Of a DNA stretch of 64,000 nucleotides, positions 15,476-22,023 are shown in pieces. The stretch comes from Paracidovorax citrulli. GTDB taxonomy: Bacteria > Pseudomonadota > Gammaproteobacteria > Burkholderiales > Burkholderiaceae_C. A program made the translations under genes and the position numbers. How positions within the stretch are numbered: position 1 is the stretch's first letter; every line of letters begins with the position of its first letter. The notes below the pieces were generated by a model. It did no database searches. It was not told the DNA's origin and was given only the letters and a program-made list of their open reading frames with translations. Location: contig NZ_FNEY01000012.1 of the NCBI RefSeq assembly GCF_900100305.1, forward strand, positions 1-64,000, given 5' to 3'.

Positions 15476-15835
15476 ATGTCCACCCCGGCCAAGCTCAAGA
15501 AGCTCACTATCTACCAGGGCGCGACCTTCCGCAAACGCCTGCGGTGGGAGTCCCCTACCGGCGCGCCCATCGACCTGACGGGCGCGACGGCGCGCATGCA
15601 GGTCCGCCTGGAAAAGGAGACCCCGACCACGCTGGCAGACCTGACCACCGAGAACGGTGGCATCACGCTGGGCGGCGCATCGGGCACGGTGGACCTGTAC
15701 CTGAGCGACGCGGCCACCGCGGCCATGGGCTGGGAATCTGGCGTGTGGGATCTGGAGATCGTGCACCCCAGCGGCGATGTCACCCGCCTGGCCGAGGGCT
15801 CCATCGGCGTCTCCAAGGAGGTGACGCGTGGCTGA
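15476..15835 (+). CDS. Phage virion protein, N-terminal tail/baseplate-like fold
   Basis: 119 aa. The sequence (IYQGATFRKRLRWESPTGAP, IDLTGATARMQVRLE, LADLTTENGGITLGG, GTVDLYLSDAATAAM, VWDLEIVHPSGDVTRLAEG) matches small phage proteins that adopt a beta-sandwich and resemble the N-terminal part of baseplate upper proteins. No catalytic residues are evident. The gene overlaps the next one by 8 nt, and that gene's AAGGAGGTGA ribosome binding site lies inside it. It opens the tail-gene block and is preceded by the promoter-like element and hairpin. Confidence 0.65.
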   Translation: MSTPAKLKKLTIYQGATFRKRLRWESPTGAPIDLTGATARMQVRLEKETPTTLADLTTENGGITLGGASGTVDLYLSDAATAAMGWESGVWDLEIVHPSGDVTRLAEGSIGVSKEVTRG

Positions 15836-16328
15836 TGTGCTGGTGGAAGAGGTCACCACCATCCTGGCGCAGGAGGCCGACAGTTCCGTGCTGCGCGAAG
15901 AGGTGGAGGTCATCCAGGTGGTGGCCGACGCCGAGCAGGGTCCACCCGGCCCGCGCGGGGAAGTCGGCCCAGCCGGTGGCGCCACCGTGTCGCGCGTCGC
16001 CGGCTCCACGCTTTCCGCCCTCATCGCCGCGTGGGAAGACGCGGCCGGCCGCGTGTACGCGCTGGACAAGGACGACGAGGACCACGTGTACCTGCTGCTG
16101 GGTATCACGCTCACGGCTGCCGACCCTGGCCAGCCCATCAACGTGCAGCGCTCGGGTGTCATCACGGATTCCGCCTGGTCCTGGACGCCAGGACAACGCA
16201 TCTATCTGGGGCTCGGTGGAGCTCTCACCACCGCCGCGCCCGCGGTTGGCTTCGATGTGCTGATCGGCACGGCGCTGTCGCCGACCCGCCTTCTTCTCAA
16301 CCTTCAAGACCCCATCGCACTGGAGTAG
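15828..16328 (+). CDS. Phage tail protein with collagen-like segment
   Basis: 166 aa from a GTG start at 15828, supported by a perfect AAGGAGGTGA ribosome binding site. Residues ~36-52 contain a short collagen-like Gly-X-Y run (GPPGPRGEVGPAGG), typical of phage tail fibres where it helps trimerisation. The C-terminal ~110 residues are beta-rich with SWSWTPGQRIYLG, a pattern common in tail proteins. It sits between two other tail genes, with only 4 nt to the next. Confidence 0.65.
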   Translation: MADVLVEEVTTILAQEADSSVLREEVEVIQVVADAEQGPPGPRGEVGPAGGATVSRVAGSTLSALIAAWEDAAGRVYALDKDDEDHVYLLLGITLTAADPGQPINVQRSGVITDSAWSWTPGQRIYLGLGGALTTAAPAVGFDVLIGTALSPTRLLLNLQDPIALE

Positions 16329-16332
16329 AACC

Positions 16333-16863
16333 ATGGCAACTCAACCCACCCAGGGCTACCTTTCCCGAATCGCCGGGAAGACCCGCCAGCTCTTCGGGCT
16401 CGCCGTCTCCGCCGGTGCGGCGGACGCGGGCAAGCTGGTGGCGACCGGGCCCGACGGCCGGATCGACACCACCCTCCTGCCGTCCGGTATCGGAGCCAAC
16501 ACGACGATCGCCCCGGCCAGCGAGGCCATTGGCGCCGGCAAGTTCGTGAACTTCCACGCCAATGCCGGCGCGCTGAACATGCGCCTTGCGGACAACAGCA
16601 ACGGCCGTCAGGCGAACGGCTACGTGAAGGACGCCGTGTCCTTCGGAGCGAGCGGCACGGCATACCCCCTCGACACCACCAATGCCGCGCTGACCGGGCT
16701 GACGCCGGGCGCCACGTACTGGCTGGGCACCGCGGGCGGCGTGATCTCCGCGCCCCTCGACGGCACCGACACCGCCAACGCGGGCAAGGTCTGCCAGGAG
16801 CTCGGCACGGCGAAGAGCGCGACCGAGCTGGTGACGGACGATCTGGGCTACGTGATCCTCTGA
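16333..16863 (+). CDS. Phage tail protein, beta-rich
   Basis: 176 aa starting 4 nt after the previous gene, with GGAGTAGAACC before the ATG. The N-terminus (YLSRIAGKTRQLFGLAVSAG, GPDGRIDTTLLPSGIGANT) is of the type that links tail fibre subunits. The rest (FVNFHANAGALNMRLADNSN, LTPGATYWLGTAGGV) is a jelly-roll-like segment common in tail-fibre and decoration proteins. No enzymatic motif is seen. One nucleotide separates its stop from the next ATG. Confidence 0.6.
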   Translation: MATQPTQGYLSRIAGKTRQLFGLAVSAGAADAGKLVATGPDGRIDTTLLPSGIGANTTIAPASEAIGAGKFVNFHANAGALNMRLADNSNGRQANGYVKDAVSFGASGTAYPLDTTNAALTGLTPGATYWLGTAGGVISAPLDGTDTANAGKVCQELGTAKSATELVTDDLGYVIL

Positions 16864-16864
16864 A

Positions 16865-17698
16865 ATGGCAGTACGGCGGCCTCTGGTCAGGGTGGGCGGG
16901 CGCGTCCGGCAGTTGCCTGCCGGTGACACGCTCCAAGACGTGCGCGAGAGGCTGTCGGCCGCGCGGACCTACTACGTCCGCACCGATGGAAGCGACAGCA
17001 ACACCGGGTTGGTGAACACCAGTGCTGGCGCTTTCCTGACCATTCAAAAGGCCATTAACGTAGTTTCCAGTCTTGATTGCGGAAACAACGACGTCACGAT
17101 TTCAATCGGCAGCGGGGCTTTCGCGCCTTTTGAAACACGAGATCCGATCGGATCAGGCGCGGTCGCCATCGTGGGCGCGGGCGCCGCCGCGACGAGCATT
17201 AGTACCGCAAGCGGGTCATGTATCAATGTTCCAGCCGGGTCCAGGAAGTACACCATATCAGGAATAAAGCTGAGCAGTTCCGATAGCACGTTCGGCGGAA
17301 ATGCAATATCTGTGGATATTGGAAGTCAGCTGTCAGCCGGGGATATTGATTTCGGCGCTTGCGGCAATTTTCATGTTAATTGCTCAGGGACAATTATACT
17401 GCGGGGATACAAAATCAGCGGATCCGCACGGGTGCATTGGTATGCCTCCAACGGTGCGAAAATTATTTGCGCAGGTTGGACCATCACGCTAGCCGGAACG
17501 CCGAACTTTTCCACATCTTTTGCTTATGCCGATTGCCTGTCGCTTCTGCGAGTTAATGAAAATACCTACAGCGGAACAGCTACGGGAGTCCGATACAACG
17601 TCTTCGCGAATTCTGCGATTTTCGTGAACGGTGCGGGGGAAAGCTATTTGCCCGGTAATTCTGTGGGCTCGAAATTTACAGGCGGGCAGTACGCATGA
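16865..17698 (+). CDS. Tail spike or fibre with beta-helix, low-GC C-terminus
   Basis: 277 aa. After a short basic N-terminus comes TYYVRTDGSDSNTGL and FLTIQKAINVV, the classic entry to right-handed parallel beta-helix (pectin-lyase-like) tail spikes. Repeated short beta strands follow to the end. From about 17040 the DNA becomes clearly richer in A and T than all surrounding genes, with codons such as AAA, ATT, TTT and AAT. This marks the receptor-binding part as exchanged by recombination. The likely role is host surface recognition. The stop overlaps the start of the next gene (ATGAGC). Confidence 0.7.
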   Translation: MAVRRPLVRVGGRVRQLPAGDTLQDVRERLSAARTYYVRTDGSDSNTGLVNTSAGAFLTIQKAINVVSSLDCGNNDVTISIGSGAFAPFETRDPIGSGAVAIVGAGAAATSISTASGSCINVPAGSRKYTISGIKLSSSDSTFGGNAISVDIGSQLSAGDIDFGACGNFHVNCSGTIILRGYKISGSARVHWYASNGAKIICAGWTITLAGTPNFSTSFAYADCLSLLRVNENTYSGTATGVRYNVFANSAIFVNGAGESYLPGNSVGSKFTGGQYA

Positions 17699-18249
17699 GC
17701 ATATACCAGTTAACCCGTGAAAATATCGTGTATCGCTGGGACGACGGTGTTCGGTCCACCATACCAACGTCTGATTCACCGATAGCGCCCAATACCAATC
17801 CGGACTACATCGCCTACATGGCATGGATTGCGGCTGGCGGCGTGCCCGAGCCTGCAGATCCGGTGCCAGCCACGGAGGTGTGGGAGCGGATCAAGGCCGA
17901 GCGCGACCGGCGCAAGTACCTGGGCGTGAAGGTCGGGGAGAACTGGTTCCACTCCGACGACGCCAGTCGCATCCAGCAGCTCTCGCTGGTGTTGATGGGG
18001 CAGGCCATGCCGGCCGGCATTCAGTGGAAGACGCTGACCTCAACGCCGCCACCCGTCTTCGTGACCATGACGCCGGCCCTCGCCCTTGCGATCTTCAACG
18101 GCACGGCGGCCAGCGACATGGCGGTGTTCGCGGCTGCCGAAGCACACCGCGTTGCGATGGAGACATCGGCCGATCCCGGAGCCTATGACTTCTCCGGCGG
18201 CTGGCCGGTGTCCGTGGAAGACGAGCTCCATACCGTGCATCGGGACTGA
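17695..18249 (+). CDS. DUF4376-like tail-fibre partner protein
   Basis: 184 aa. The N-terminal ~60 residues contain the NPDYIAYMAWIAAGGVPEPA linker; residues ~65-175 (WERIKAERDRRKYLGVKVGENWFHSD, RIQQLSLVLMGQAM, GIQWKTL, MTPALALAIFNGTAASD) match the DUF4376 family found next to phage tail-fibre genes. In such phages the family is thought to be a fibre chaperone or accessory. It overlaps the spike gene by 4 nt, and its first ~100 nt are still low-GC like the spike, so the recombination block continues into its N-terminus. Confidence 0.7.
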   Translation: MSIYQLTRENIVYRWDDGVRSTIPTSDSPIAPNTNPDYIAYMAWIAAGGVPEPADPVPATEVWERIKAERDRRKYLGVKVGENWFHSDDASRIQQLSLVLMGQAMPAGIQWKTLTSTPPPVFVTMTPALALAIFNGTAASDMAVFAAAEAHRVAMETSADPGAYDFSGGWPVSVEDELHTVHRD

Positions 18250-18251
18250 CC

Positions 18252-18773
18252 ATGCTGCTTGCTTCATACACTGGCACGCGCCCAGGGCTTCAGGGCCTGG
18301 CCAACCGCGCCATCCGCTTTCGCCTGGGCGGCCCGTACAGCCACACCGAGCTGGTATTCGAGCCAGGCGACGGCGTGGACGCGCTCATGCCCGACGGCAC
18401 GTGCGCAGCCGGCCCGGACGGGGCTCTGTGGTGCGGGTCGAGCGTGGCGGCCGAGCCGGTGCCCGTGCACTCGGCGCGCCGGGCCGGGCGGACAGGCGGT
18501 GTCCGGTTGAAGAGGGTGGTGTTGGAGCCTGCCCGGTGGGAGTTGCTTCCGCTGCCCGGCGACGCGCAGCGGGCGGCGCGGTGGTTCCTCGAGCACCAGG
18601 GTGCGCTCTACGACTGGCAGCTGGTCCTCGGCTTCGTCGCGTGGGCGATCCCTCAGAAGGCCTCGCGCTGGACATGCTCGGAAGCGGTGGCCGCGGCGGC
18701 CGGCTTCCCTGACCCGGAGCGCTTCGATCCGTGCGTCCTCCGGGCCGCGGCGGCGCGGTTCGCCCCCGTATAG
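18252..18773 (+). CDS. Permuted NlpC/P60-type phage cysteine peptidase
   Basis: 173 aa. The N-terminal PYSHTELVF supplies a histidine (about residue 31) and the later WTCSEAVAAAAGF supplies a cysteine (about residue 142). This His-before-Cys order is that of circularly permuted NlpC/P60 (YiiX/YebB-like) papain-fold enzymes, which cleave peptidoglycan peptides or amide/ester bonds. Between them are the usual WFLEHQGALYDW and LGFVAW segments. It lies between tail and lysis genes, so a tail-associated wall-degrading role is plausible. Its TAG stop is part of the fourth promoter-like element. Confidence 0.7.
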   Translation: MLLASYTGTRPGLQGLANRAIRFRLGGPYSHTELVFEPGDGVDALMPDGTCAAGPDGALWCGSSVAAEPVPVHSARRAGRTGGVRLKRVVLEPARWELLPLPGDAQRAARWFLEHQGALYDWQLVLGFVAWAIPQKASRWTCSEAVAAAAGFPDPERFDPCVLRAAAARFAPV

Positions 18774-18777
18774 GGTT
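18761..18777 (+). promoter_or_regulatory. Phage promoter-like element, copy 4 (lysis genes)
   Basis: Reads CGCCCCCGTATAGGGTT and overlaps the TAG stop of the peptidase gene. GTATAGGG begins at 18768, 46 nt before the holin ATG, and is followed by the perfect leader hairpin at 18793-18812. It shares CCGTATAGGGTTCG with the copy at 6695-6710. It heads the lysis cassette. Confidence 0.55.
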
Positions 18778-18792
18778 CGTCAGAACCGCGCC

Positions 18793-18812
18793 GGCCCGGA
18801 ATGATCCGGGCC
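18793..18812 (+). other. Leader hairpin just before the holin start
   Basis: GGCCCGGA (18793-18800) and TCCGGGCC (18805-18812) form a perfect 8-bp stem with a 4-nt loop (ATGA), ending 1 nt before the ATG at 18814. No separate Shine-Dalgarno sequence is visible between stem and start, so the structure probably limits or times holin translation. No U-tract follows. Confidence 0.55.
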
Positions 18813-18813
18813 T

Positions 18814-19116
18814 ATGAAAACCGAAACCCTCGAAGCCATCGGCGCCGCCGGCAACAAGGCCACCATCATCGGTGGATCCGTGGCTGTCGCCGGGAAAATG
18901 TCGGCGGCGGACCTGGCGGCCTATGTCGGCGCGGCCGTCGCCGTGATCGGCCTGCTCATCACCTGGTACTACAAGCGCGAGGCCAACAGGCGACAGGCCA
19001 AGGAGTACGAACGCCGGGAGAGCGAGCGGCAGATGCGCATGGACGTGATGCGCGCCACGGGCGTGCCGGTGTTCCATGAGGACACGGACCTGGGCCGCCT
19101 CGAGGTGGACGAGTGA
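18814..19116 (+). CDS. Phage holin, single membrane span
   Basis: 100 aa. One clear transmembrane segment lies at residues ~36-53 (AAYVGAAVAVIGLLITWYY), followed by a strongly basic and charged cytoplasmic tail (KREANRRQAKEYERRESERQ). Size, topology and position directly before the endolysin identify it as a holin, which forms inner-membrane lesions that time lysis. Its stop overlaps the GTG start of the endolysin by 4 nt. The leader hairpin may regulate it. Confidence 0.75.
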   Translation: MKTETLEAIGAAGNKATIIGGSVAVAGKMSAADLAAYVGAAVAVIGLLITWYYKREANRRQAKEYERRESERQMRMDVMRATGVPVFHEDTDLGRLEVDE

Positions 19117-19745
19117 CCAGCCGCGTCCCGCGCCAGCTGGCGCAGAAGCTGGCAGCCCTGGTGCTGCTGGCCGGCCTGGGCGGCGGCACCTACATTGCGC
19201 AGCACGCCACCGACGCCGCGCAGCGCAATGAATACGTGCAGGCCGTGGCTGCCGACCCCGGCACGTCGCCGGCCGTGAAGATCGCCATGGTCATGGGATC
19301 GGAATACGAGTCCAGCGGGCGGCACATCGGCACGCCCTACATCGACCGCGCAGGCCGCGGGCAGCCGCTGACCGTGTGCAACGGCGTCACCGGCCCGGAG
19401 GTGGACGCCCGGCGCTACTACAGCCCGGCCGACTGCTACCAACTGGAGCGGGCCCGGTACATCCAGGCCGAGCGCGACGCGGCGCGGCTGCTGCGGCACT
19501 GGCCCACCTATGACGCTTTCGCCCAGGCCACGTTCATCGATTTCGTTTGGAACAAGGGGCCGCAGGCGCTGGAGGGCAGCACCATGCGCGCGAAAGCCAA
19601 CCGCGGCGACCTCGAGGGCGCGTGCCGGGAGAACCCCCGCTGGAACCGCGGCACCGTGCGCGGCGTGTCCACGGTACTGCCCGGGCTGCAGCTCCGCGGC
19701 GACAGCAACGACGAAATCTGCCGTGAATGGAGGTTGACACCATGA
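19113..19745 (+). CDS. SAR-type endolysin (lysozyme, GH24-like)
   Basis: 210 aa from a GTG start overlapping the holin stop. Residues ~10-30 (KLAALVLLAGLGGGTYIAQHA) form a weakly hydrophobic, Gly/Ala-rich signal-anchor-release segment, so export should be Sec-dependent. The lysozyme core has Glu at about 64-66 (GSEYESSGR), then YIDRAGRGQPLTVCNGVTG carrying the Asp and Thr of the GH24 triad region, and the helical C-terminal half (AQATFIDFVWNKG). It hydrolyses the glycan strands of peptidoglycan. The next gene starts inside its stop (ATGA). Confidence 0.85.
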   Translation: MTSRVPRQLAQKLAALVLLAGLGGGTYIAQHATDAAQRNEYVQAVAADPGTSPAVKIAMVMGSEYESSGRHIGTPYIDRAGRGQPLTVCNGVTGPEVDARRYYSPADCYQLERARYIQAERDAARLLRHWPTYDAFAQATFIDFVWNKGPQALEGSTMRAKANRGDLEGACRENPRWNRGTVRGVSTVLPGLQLRGDSNDEICREWRLTP

Positions 19746-20008
19746 AGAACTTTGCGATCGCTGTATGCGCTGCCCTGGCGCTCTCTGCCTGTACGGTGGT
19801 GCCCACCAGCACGGCCCATCAGGCATGCACCCTGCTGCAGATCGCCACCAGCGAGGCGGATCTGGCGCCGGCCTGGTACATCGATGCAGGCGCCGTGCTG
19901 GAGCAGTGCGGGCAGAAGGACGCCCGGGCCGACGGAGAGCGCCGGGCGTGCTACGCCTCGGCGCAGTCTGGCTATCGCGACAGGAAGGACTGCGAGGCGC
20001 TGCGATGA
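19742..20008 (+). CDS. Small phage lipoprotein in the lysis cassette
   Basis: 88 aa. A lipoprotein signal peptide ends at LSAC (Cys17), followed by a short Cys-containing domain (HQACTLLQIATSEADLAPAW, VLEQCGQ, RRACYASAQSGYRDRKDCE) with four further cysteines that could form two disulfides. It is not an o-spanin by length or composition, and a separate Rz/Rz1 pair follows. Start and stop both overlap neighbours as ATGA, so the gene is an integral part of the cassette. Function unknown; perhaps an envelope or superinfection protein. Confidence 0.6.
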   Translation: MKNFAIAVCAALALSACTVVPTSTAHQACTLLQIATSEADLAPAWYIDAGAVLEQCGQKDARADGERRACYASAQSGYRDRKDCEALR

Positions 20009-20370
20009 CGCCTCTGCAGATCATCCTGCTGGTCAGCCTGGCGGCCAATGGGCTGCTCGGGTGGGCGTATCTGGGTGAGCGCGACGCTGCGACCGAGGCG
20101 CGCGCCGCGGTGTCGGCAAAGGGCCAGGAGCTGGCGGGCGTGCGCGGCGCGGCCGAGGCCTGCAGCGCCTCCGTGGACGAGATGCGCACGCTCGCGAACA
20201 AGCGAGCGGAGACTGCGGCGCCAGCCCGGCGCGCGGCCGCGGACCGTGCCGCAGACCACAACCGCAAGGCCGACACCATCCTTGCAGTGCCCCCGGCCGT
20301 GCCCGGCGATGCATGCGCCAGCGCGCAGCATCGGGTAGACGCCTGGCTGCTGGGTAGGGCGCGGCCATGA
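20005..20370 (+). CDS. Rz-like inner-membrane spanin
   Basis: 121 aa. An N-terminal membrane anchor (residues ~4-22, LQIILLVSLAANGLLGWAYL) is followed by an Ala/Arg/Glu-rich coiled-coil periplasmic domain, ending in a Cys-containing tail (GDACASAQHRVDAWLLG). This is the i-spanin layout. It starts within the stop of the lipoprotein gene (ATGA), and its last codons overlap the start of the Rz1-like gene, the usual spanin arrangement. Together they fuse inner and outer membranes in the last step of lysis. Confidence 0.8.
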   Translation: MTPLQIILLVSLAANGLLGWAYLGERDAATEARAAVSAKGQELAGVRGAAEACSASVDEMRTLANKRAETAAPARRAAADRAADHNRKADTILAVPPAVPGDACASAQHRVDAWLLGRARP

Positions 20371-20672
20371 GGGCGGCCGTCCTGATCCTGGCGGCGCTGC
20401 TGGCCGGCTGTGCGGGCGCGCCACGCGTGGAGATCCAGCGGGTCAACGTGTCGGTGCCGGTGGAGTGCCAGGAGCCTGTGCCCGCCCGGCCGGTGATGCC
20501 CACCGATGCGCTTCGAGCCGGCGCGACCGTCGACGACTTCACCAAGGCCGCCCAGGCCGAAATCGAACGGCGTGAGGGCTACGAGGGCGAGCTGCTCACG
20601 GCCCTGGAAGCGTGCCGCGCCCCCATCAACCCGAGCCGGCCGGATGCCGGCACCCAAGGAAGCACACCATGA
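20367..20672 (+). CDS. Rz1-like outer-membrane lipoprotein spanin
   Basis: 101 aa. The signal peptide ends at LLAGC (Cys15), giving an outer-membrane lipoprotein. The periplasmic part is Pro-rich near the start (PVECQEPVPARPVMP), as in o-spanins, then becomes helical. It overlaps the Rz-like gene by 4 nt in a different frame, which matches the separated-overlapping class of Rz/Rz1 pairs. It should bind the C-terminus of the i-spanin. Confidence 0.75.
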   Translation: MRAAVLILAALLAGCAGAPRVEIQRVNVSVPVECQEPVPARPVMPTDALRAGATVDDFTKAAQAEIERREGYEGELLTALEACRAPINPSRPDAGTQGSTP

Positions 20673-21832
20673 ACGACCCCATCACCCTTTCCGTCCGCCA
20701 CCCCGGCCCCGACGCCCTCGAGCGCGACATCCAGGCCCGCGCCAGCGTGGCGCCGCGCGTCACGCCGGCCGACATCGAGGCCGAGATCGTCGGCGAGCAC
20801 TACTTCACGGCCTTCGATGGCGTGGCGGGCGCTGGCTACAACGCGGCATCGCCGGACGGTGTGCTTCGACCGTTCACCTTCGAGGCGCCCGGTTCGCTCG
20901 GTCTGCTGACCTTCTGCGTTCTGCGACTGCGCAACGGCTTCACGGTGACGGGCGAGTCGGCCTGCGCCAGCCCCGAGAACTTCAACGCCGAGATCGGCCG
21001 CCGGATCGCCAAGGAGAATGCCGTGGCGAAGATCTGGCCGCTGCTGGGCTTCCGGCTGCGCGACAAGCTCCACGCCCAGGTGCGCTGCAAGGGTGAGCGC
21101 TGCATGTCCACGGACGGCTTCGGCCATTCGCGCGAGTGCATCGCCGAAGCCGGCCGCAACCAGGGGTGGACGCCGACCGCCGAGGAGTTGGCGGCAGCCG
21201 GGCCGAGCGCACCCCTCACCACCGGGGGCTTGAAGACCATGGAGATTTCCAAAGAATTGCCCCGGTACCAGAGCCACAAGCACGTGTGGGCCCTCAAGAT
21301 CAAGGATGTCGCGCACAACCCGAACCCGGACCGCACGGGGCTTTCGTGCTCCTCCTCCTATGGGGCCATGATCTACCCCGAGGAGCAGGAATACCCCCCG
21401 TTCGAGGTGTCAGCCGAGTACGTGAACAAGCACCGGCCACAGCCCGGCGGCTACTACGTGCAGTACGCGGACGGCTACCTGTCGTACTCGCCGGCGCAGG
21501 CATTCGAGGGAAGCTACACGTTGCTGGACGCCAAGCCTGTCGCCGGCCCTGAGATCATCAAGCTGGACACTCGCGCCGCACAGCGCCAGGAACTCACCAC
21601 CATCTTGGTGGGCGCGGTCGGTCCTATGCTGACCGGCGATCCCGCTCAGGCCTTGACACTGGGCCGAAGCGTCAGGGCGCTGCTGGACGAGCTGGTGGGG
21701 CCGGGCACGCAGCAGAAGGAAGAGGGCGCGCCGGTCTCGTCGGTGCCGGACGTGTCGTTGGTGGCCCAGAACATGTGCGCCATGGGGGGCTTCGGTAGCC
21801 CCGCAGAACCAAAGGGCGATCCGGGGCGGTGA
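20669..21832 (+). CDS. Gp49-like domain fused to a second phage domain
   Basis: 387 aa, start at 20669 overlapping the Rz1 stop. The N-terminal ~150 residues (RVTPADIEAEIVGEHYFTA, LTFCVLRLRNGFTVTGESA, NAEIGRRIAKENAVAKIWPL) match the Gp49/gp66 family of small phage proteins. From about residue 190 there is a second module (YQSHKHVWALKIKDV, YVNKHRPQPGGYYVQYADGY, SYSPAQAFEGSYTLL) that usually occurs as a separate small phage protein. The linker is Ala/Gly-rich. The C-terminal ~70 residues are helical. No enzymatic motif is visible. It is the last prophage gene before the attachment site. Confidence 0.7.
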   Translation: MNDPITLSVRHPGPDALERDIQARASVAPRVTPADIEAEIVGEHYFTAFDGVAGAGYNAASPDGVLRPFTFEAPGSLGLLTFCVLRLRNGFTVTGESACASPENFNAEIGRRIAKENAVAKIWPLLGFRLRDKLHAQVRCKGERCMSTDGFGHSRECIAEAGRNQGWTPTAEELAAAGPSAPLTTGGLKTMEISKELPRYQSHKHVWALKIKDVAHNPNPDRTGLSCSSSYGAMIYPEEQEYPPFEVSAEYVNKHRPQPGGYYVQYADGYLSYSPAQAFEGSYTLLDAKPVAGPEIIKLDTRAAQRQELTTILVGAVGPMLTGDPAQALTLGRSVRALLDELVGPGTQQKEEGAPVSSVPDVSLVAQNMCAMGGFGSPAEPKGDPGR

Positions 21833-21916
21833 AGTAAAATTCTAAGTTGCCCGCCGTGGGTGGCACTGGCTAGTTGGCAAGGCTTCTAACCTATTGATTT
21901 GCAAGGGTAGTCTAAT

Positions 21917-21963
21917 CCCTTACAAGGCGTAGGTCGGCGGTTCGACCCCGTCAGCACCCACCA
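21917..21963 (+). other. attR: 3' half of a tRNA-Val(UAC) gene
   Basis: The stretch from CCCTTACAAGGCGT through the T-arm (GGCGGTTCGACCCCGTC) to AGCACCCACCA is the anticodon loop (anticodon TAC at 21921-21923), T-arm and acceptor 3' strand of a beta-proteobacterial tRNA-Val, but no matching 5' half (GGGTGCT...) precedes it. This is what integration into a tRNA gene leaves at the distal prophage end; the intact tRNA should be at the left end, outside the window. TTGCAAGGG at 21898-21906 and CCCTTACAA at 21917-21925 form an imperfect inverted repeat, a likely integrase core site. The prophage boundary is placed here. Confidence 0.8.
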
Positions 21964-21970
21964 CCGATCA

Positions 21971-22000
21971 AAAGGCGAACGAGAGTTCGCCTTTTCTTTT
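21971..22000 (+). terminator. Intrinsic terminator after the tRNA-Val fragment
   Basis: AAAGGCGAAC (21971-21980) and GTTCGCCTTT (21985-21994) form a 10-bp stem with a GAGA loop, followed by a T-rich tail. It is the original terminator of the tRNA-Val gene and insulates ppiD from prophage read-through. Confidence 0.85.
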
Positions 22001-22023
22001 GTCGCCACTGAAAGATCGAAACC

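Noticed and set aside
21838-21963. A complete tRNA gene at the prophage end
   Set aside because: Only the anticodon-loop-to-CCA part matches tRNA-Val; the D-arm and 5' acceptor strand are missing.
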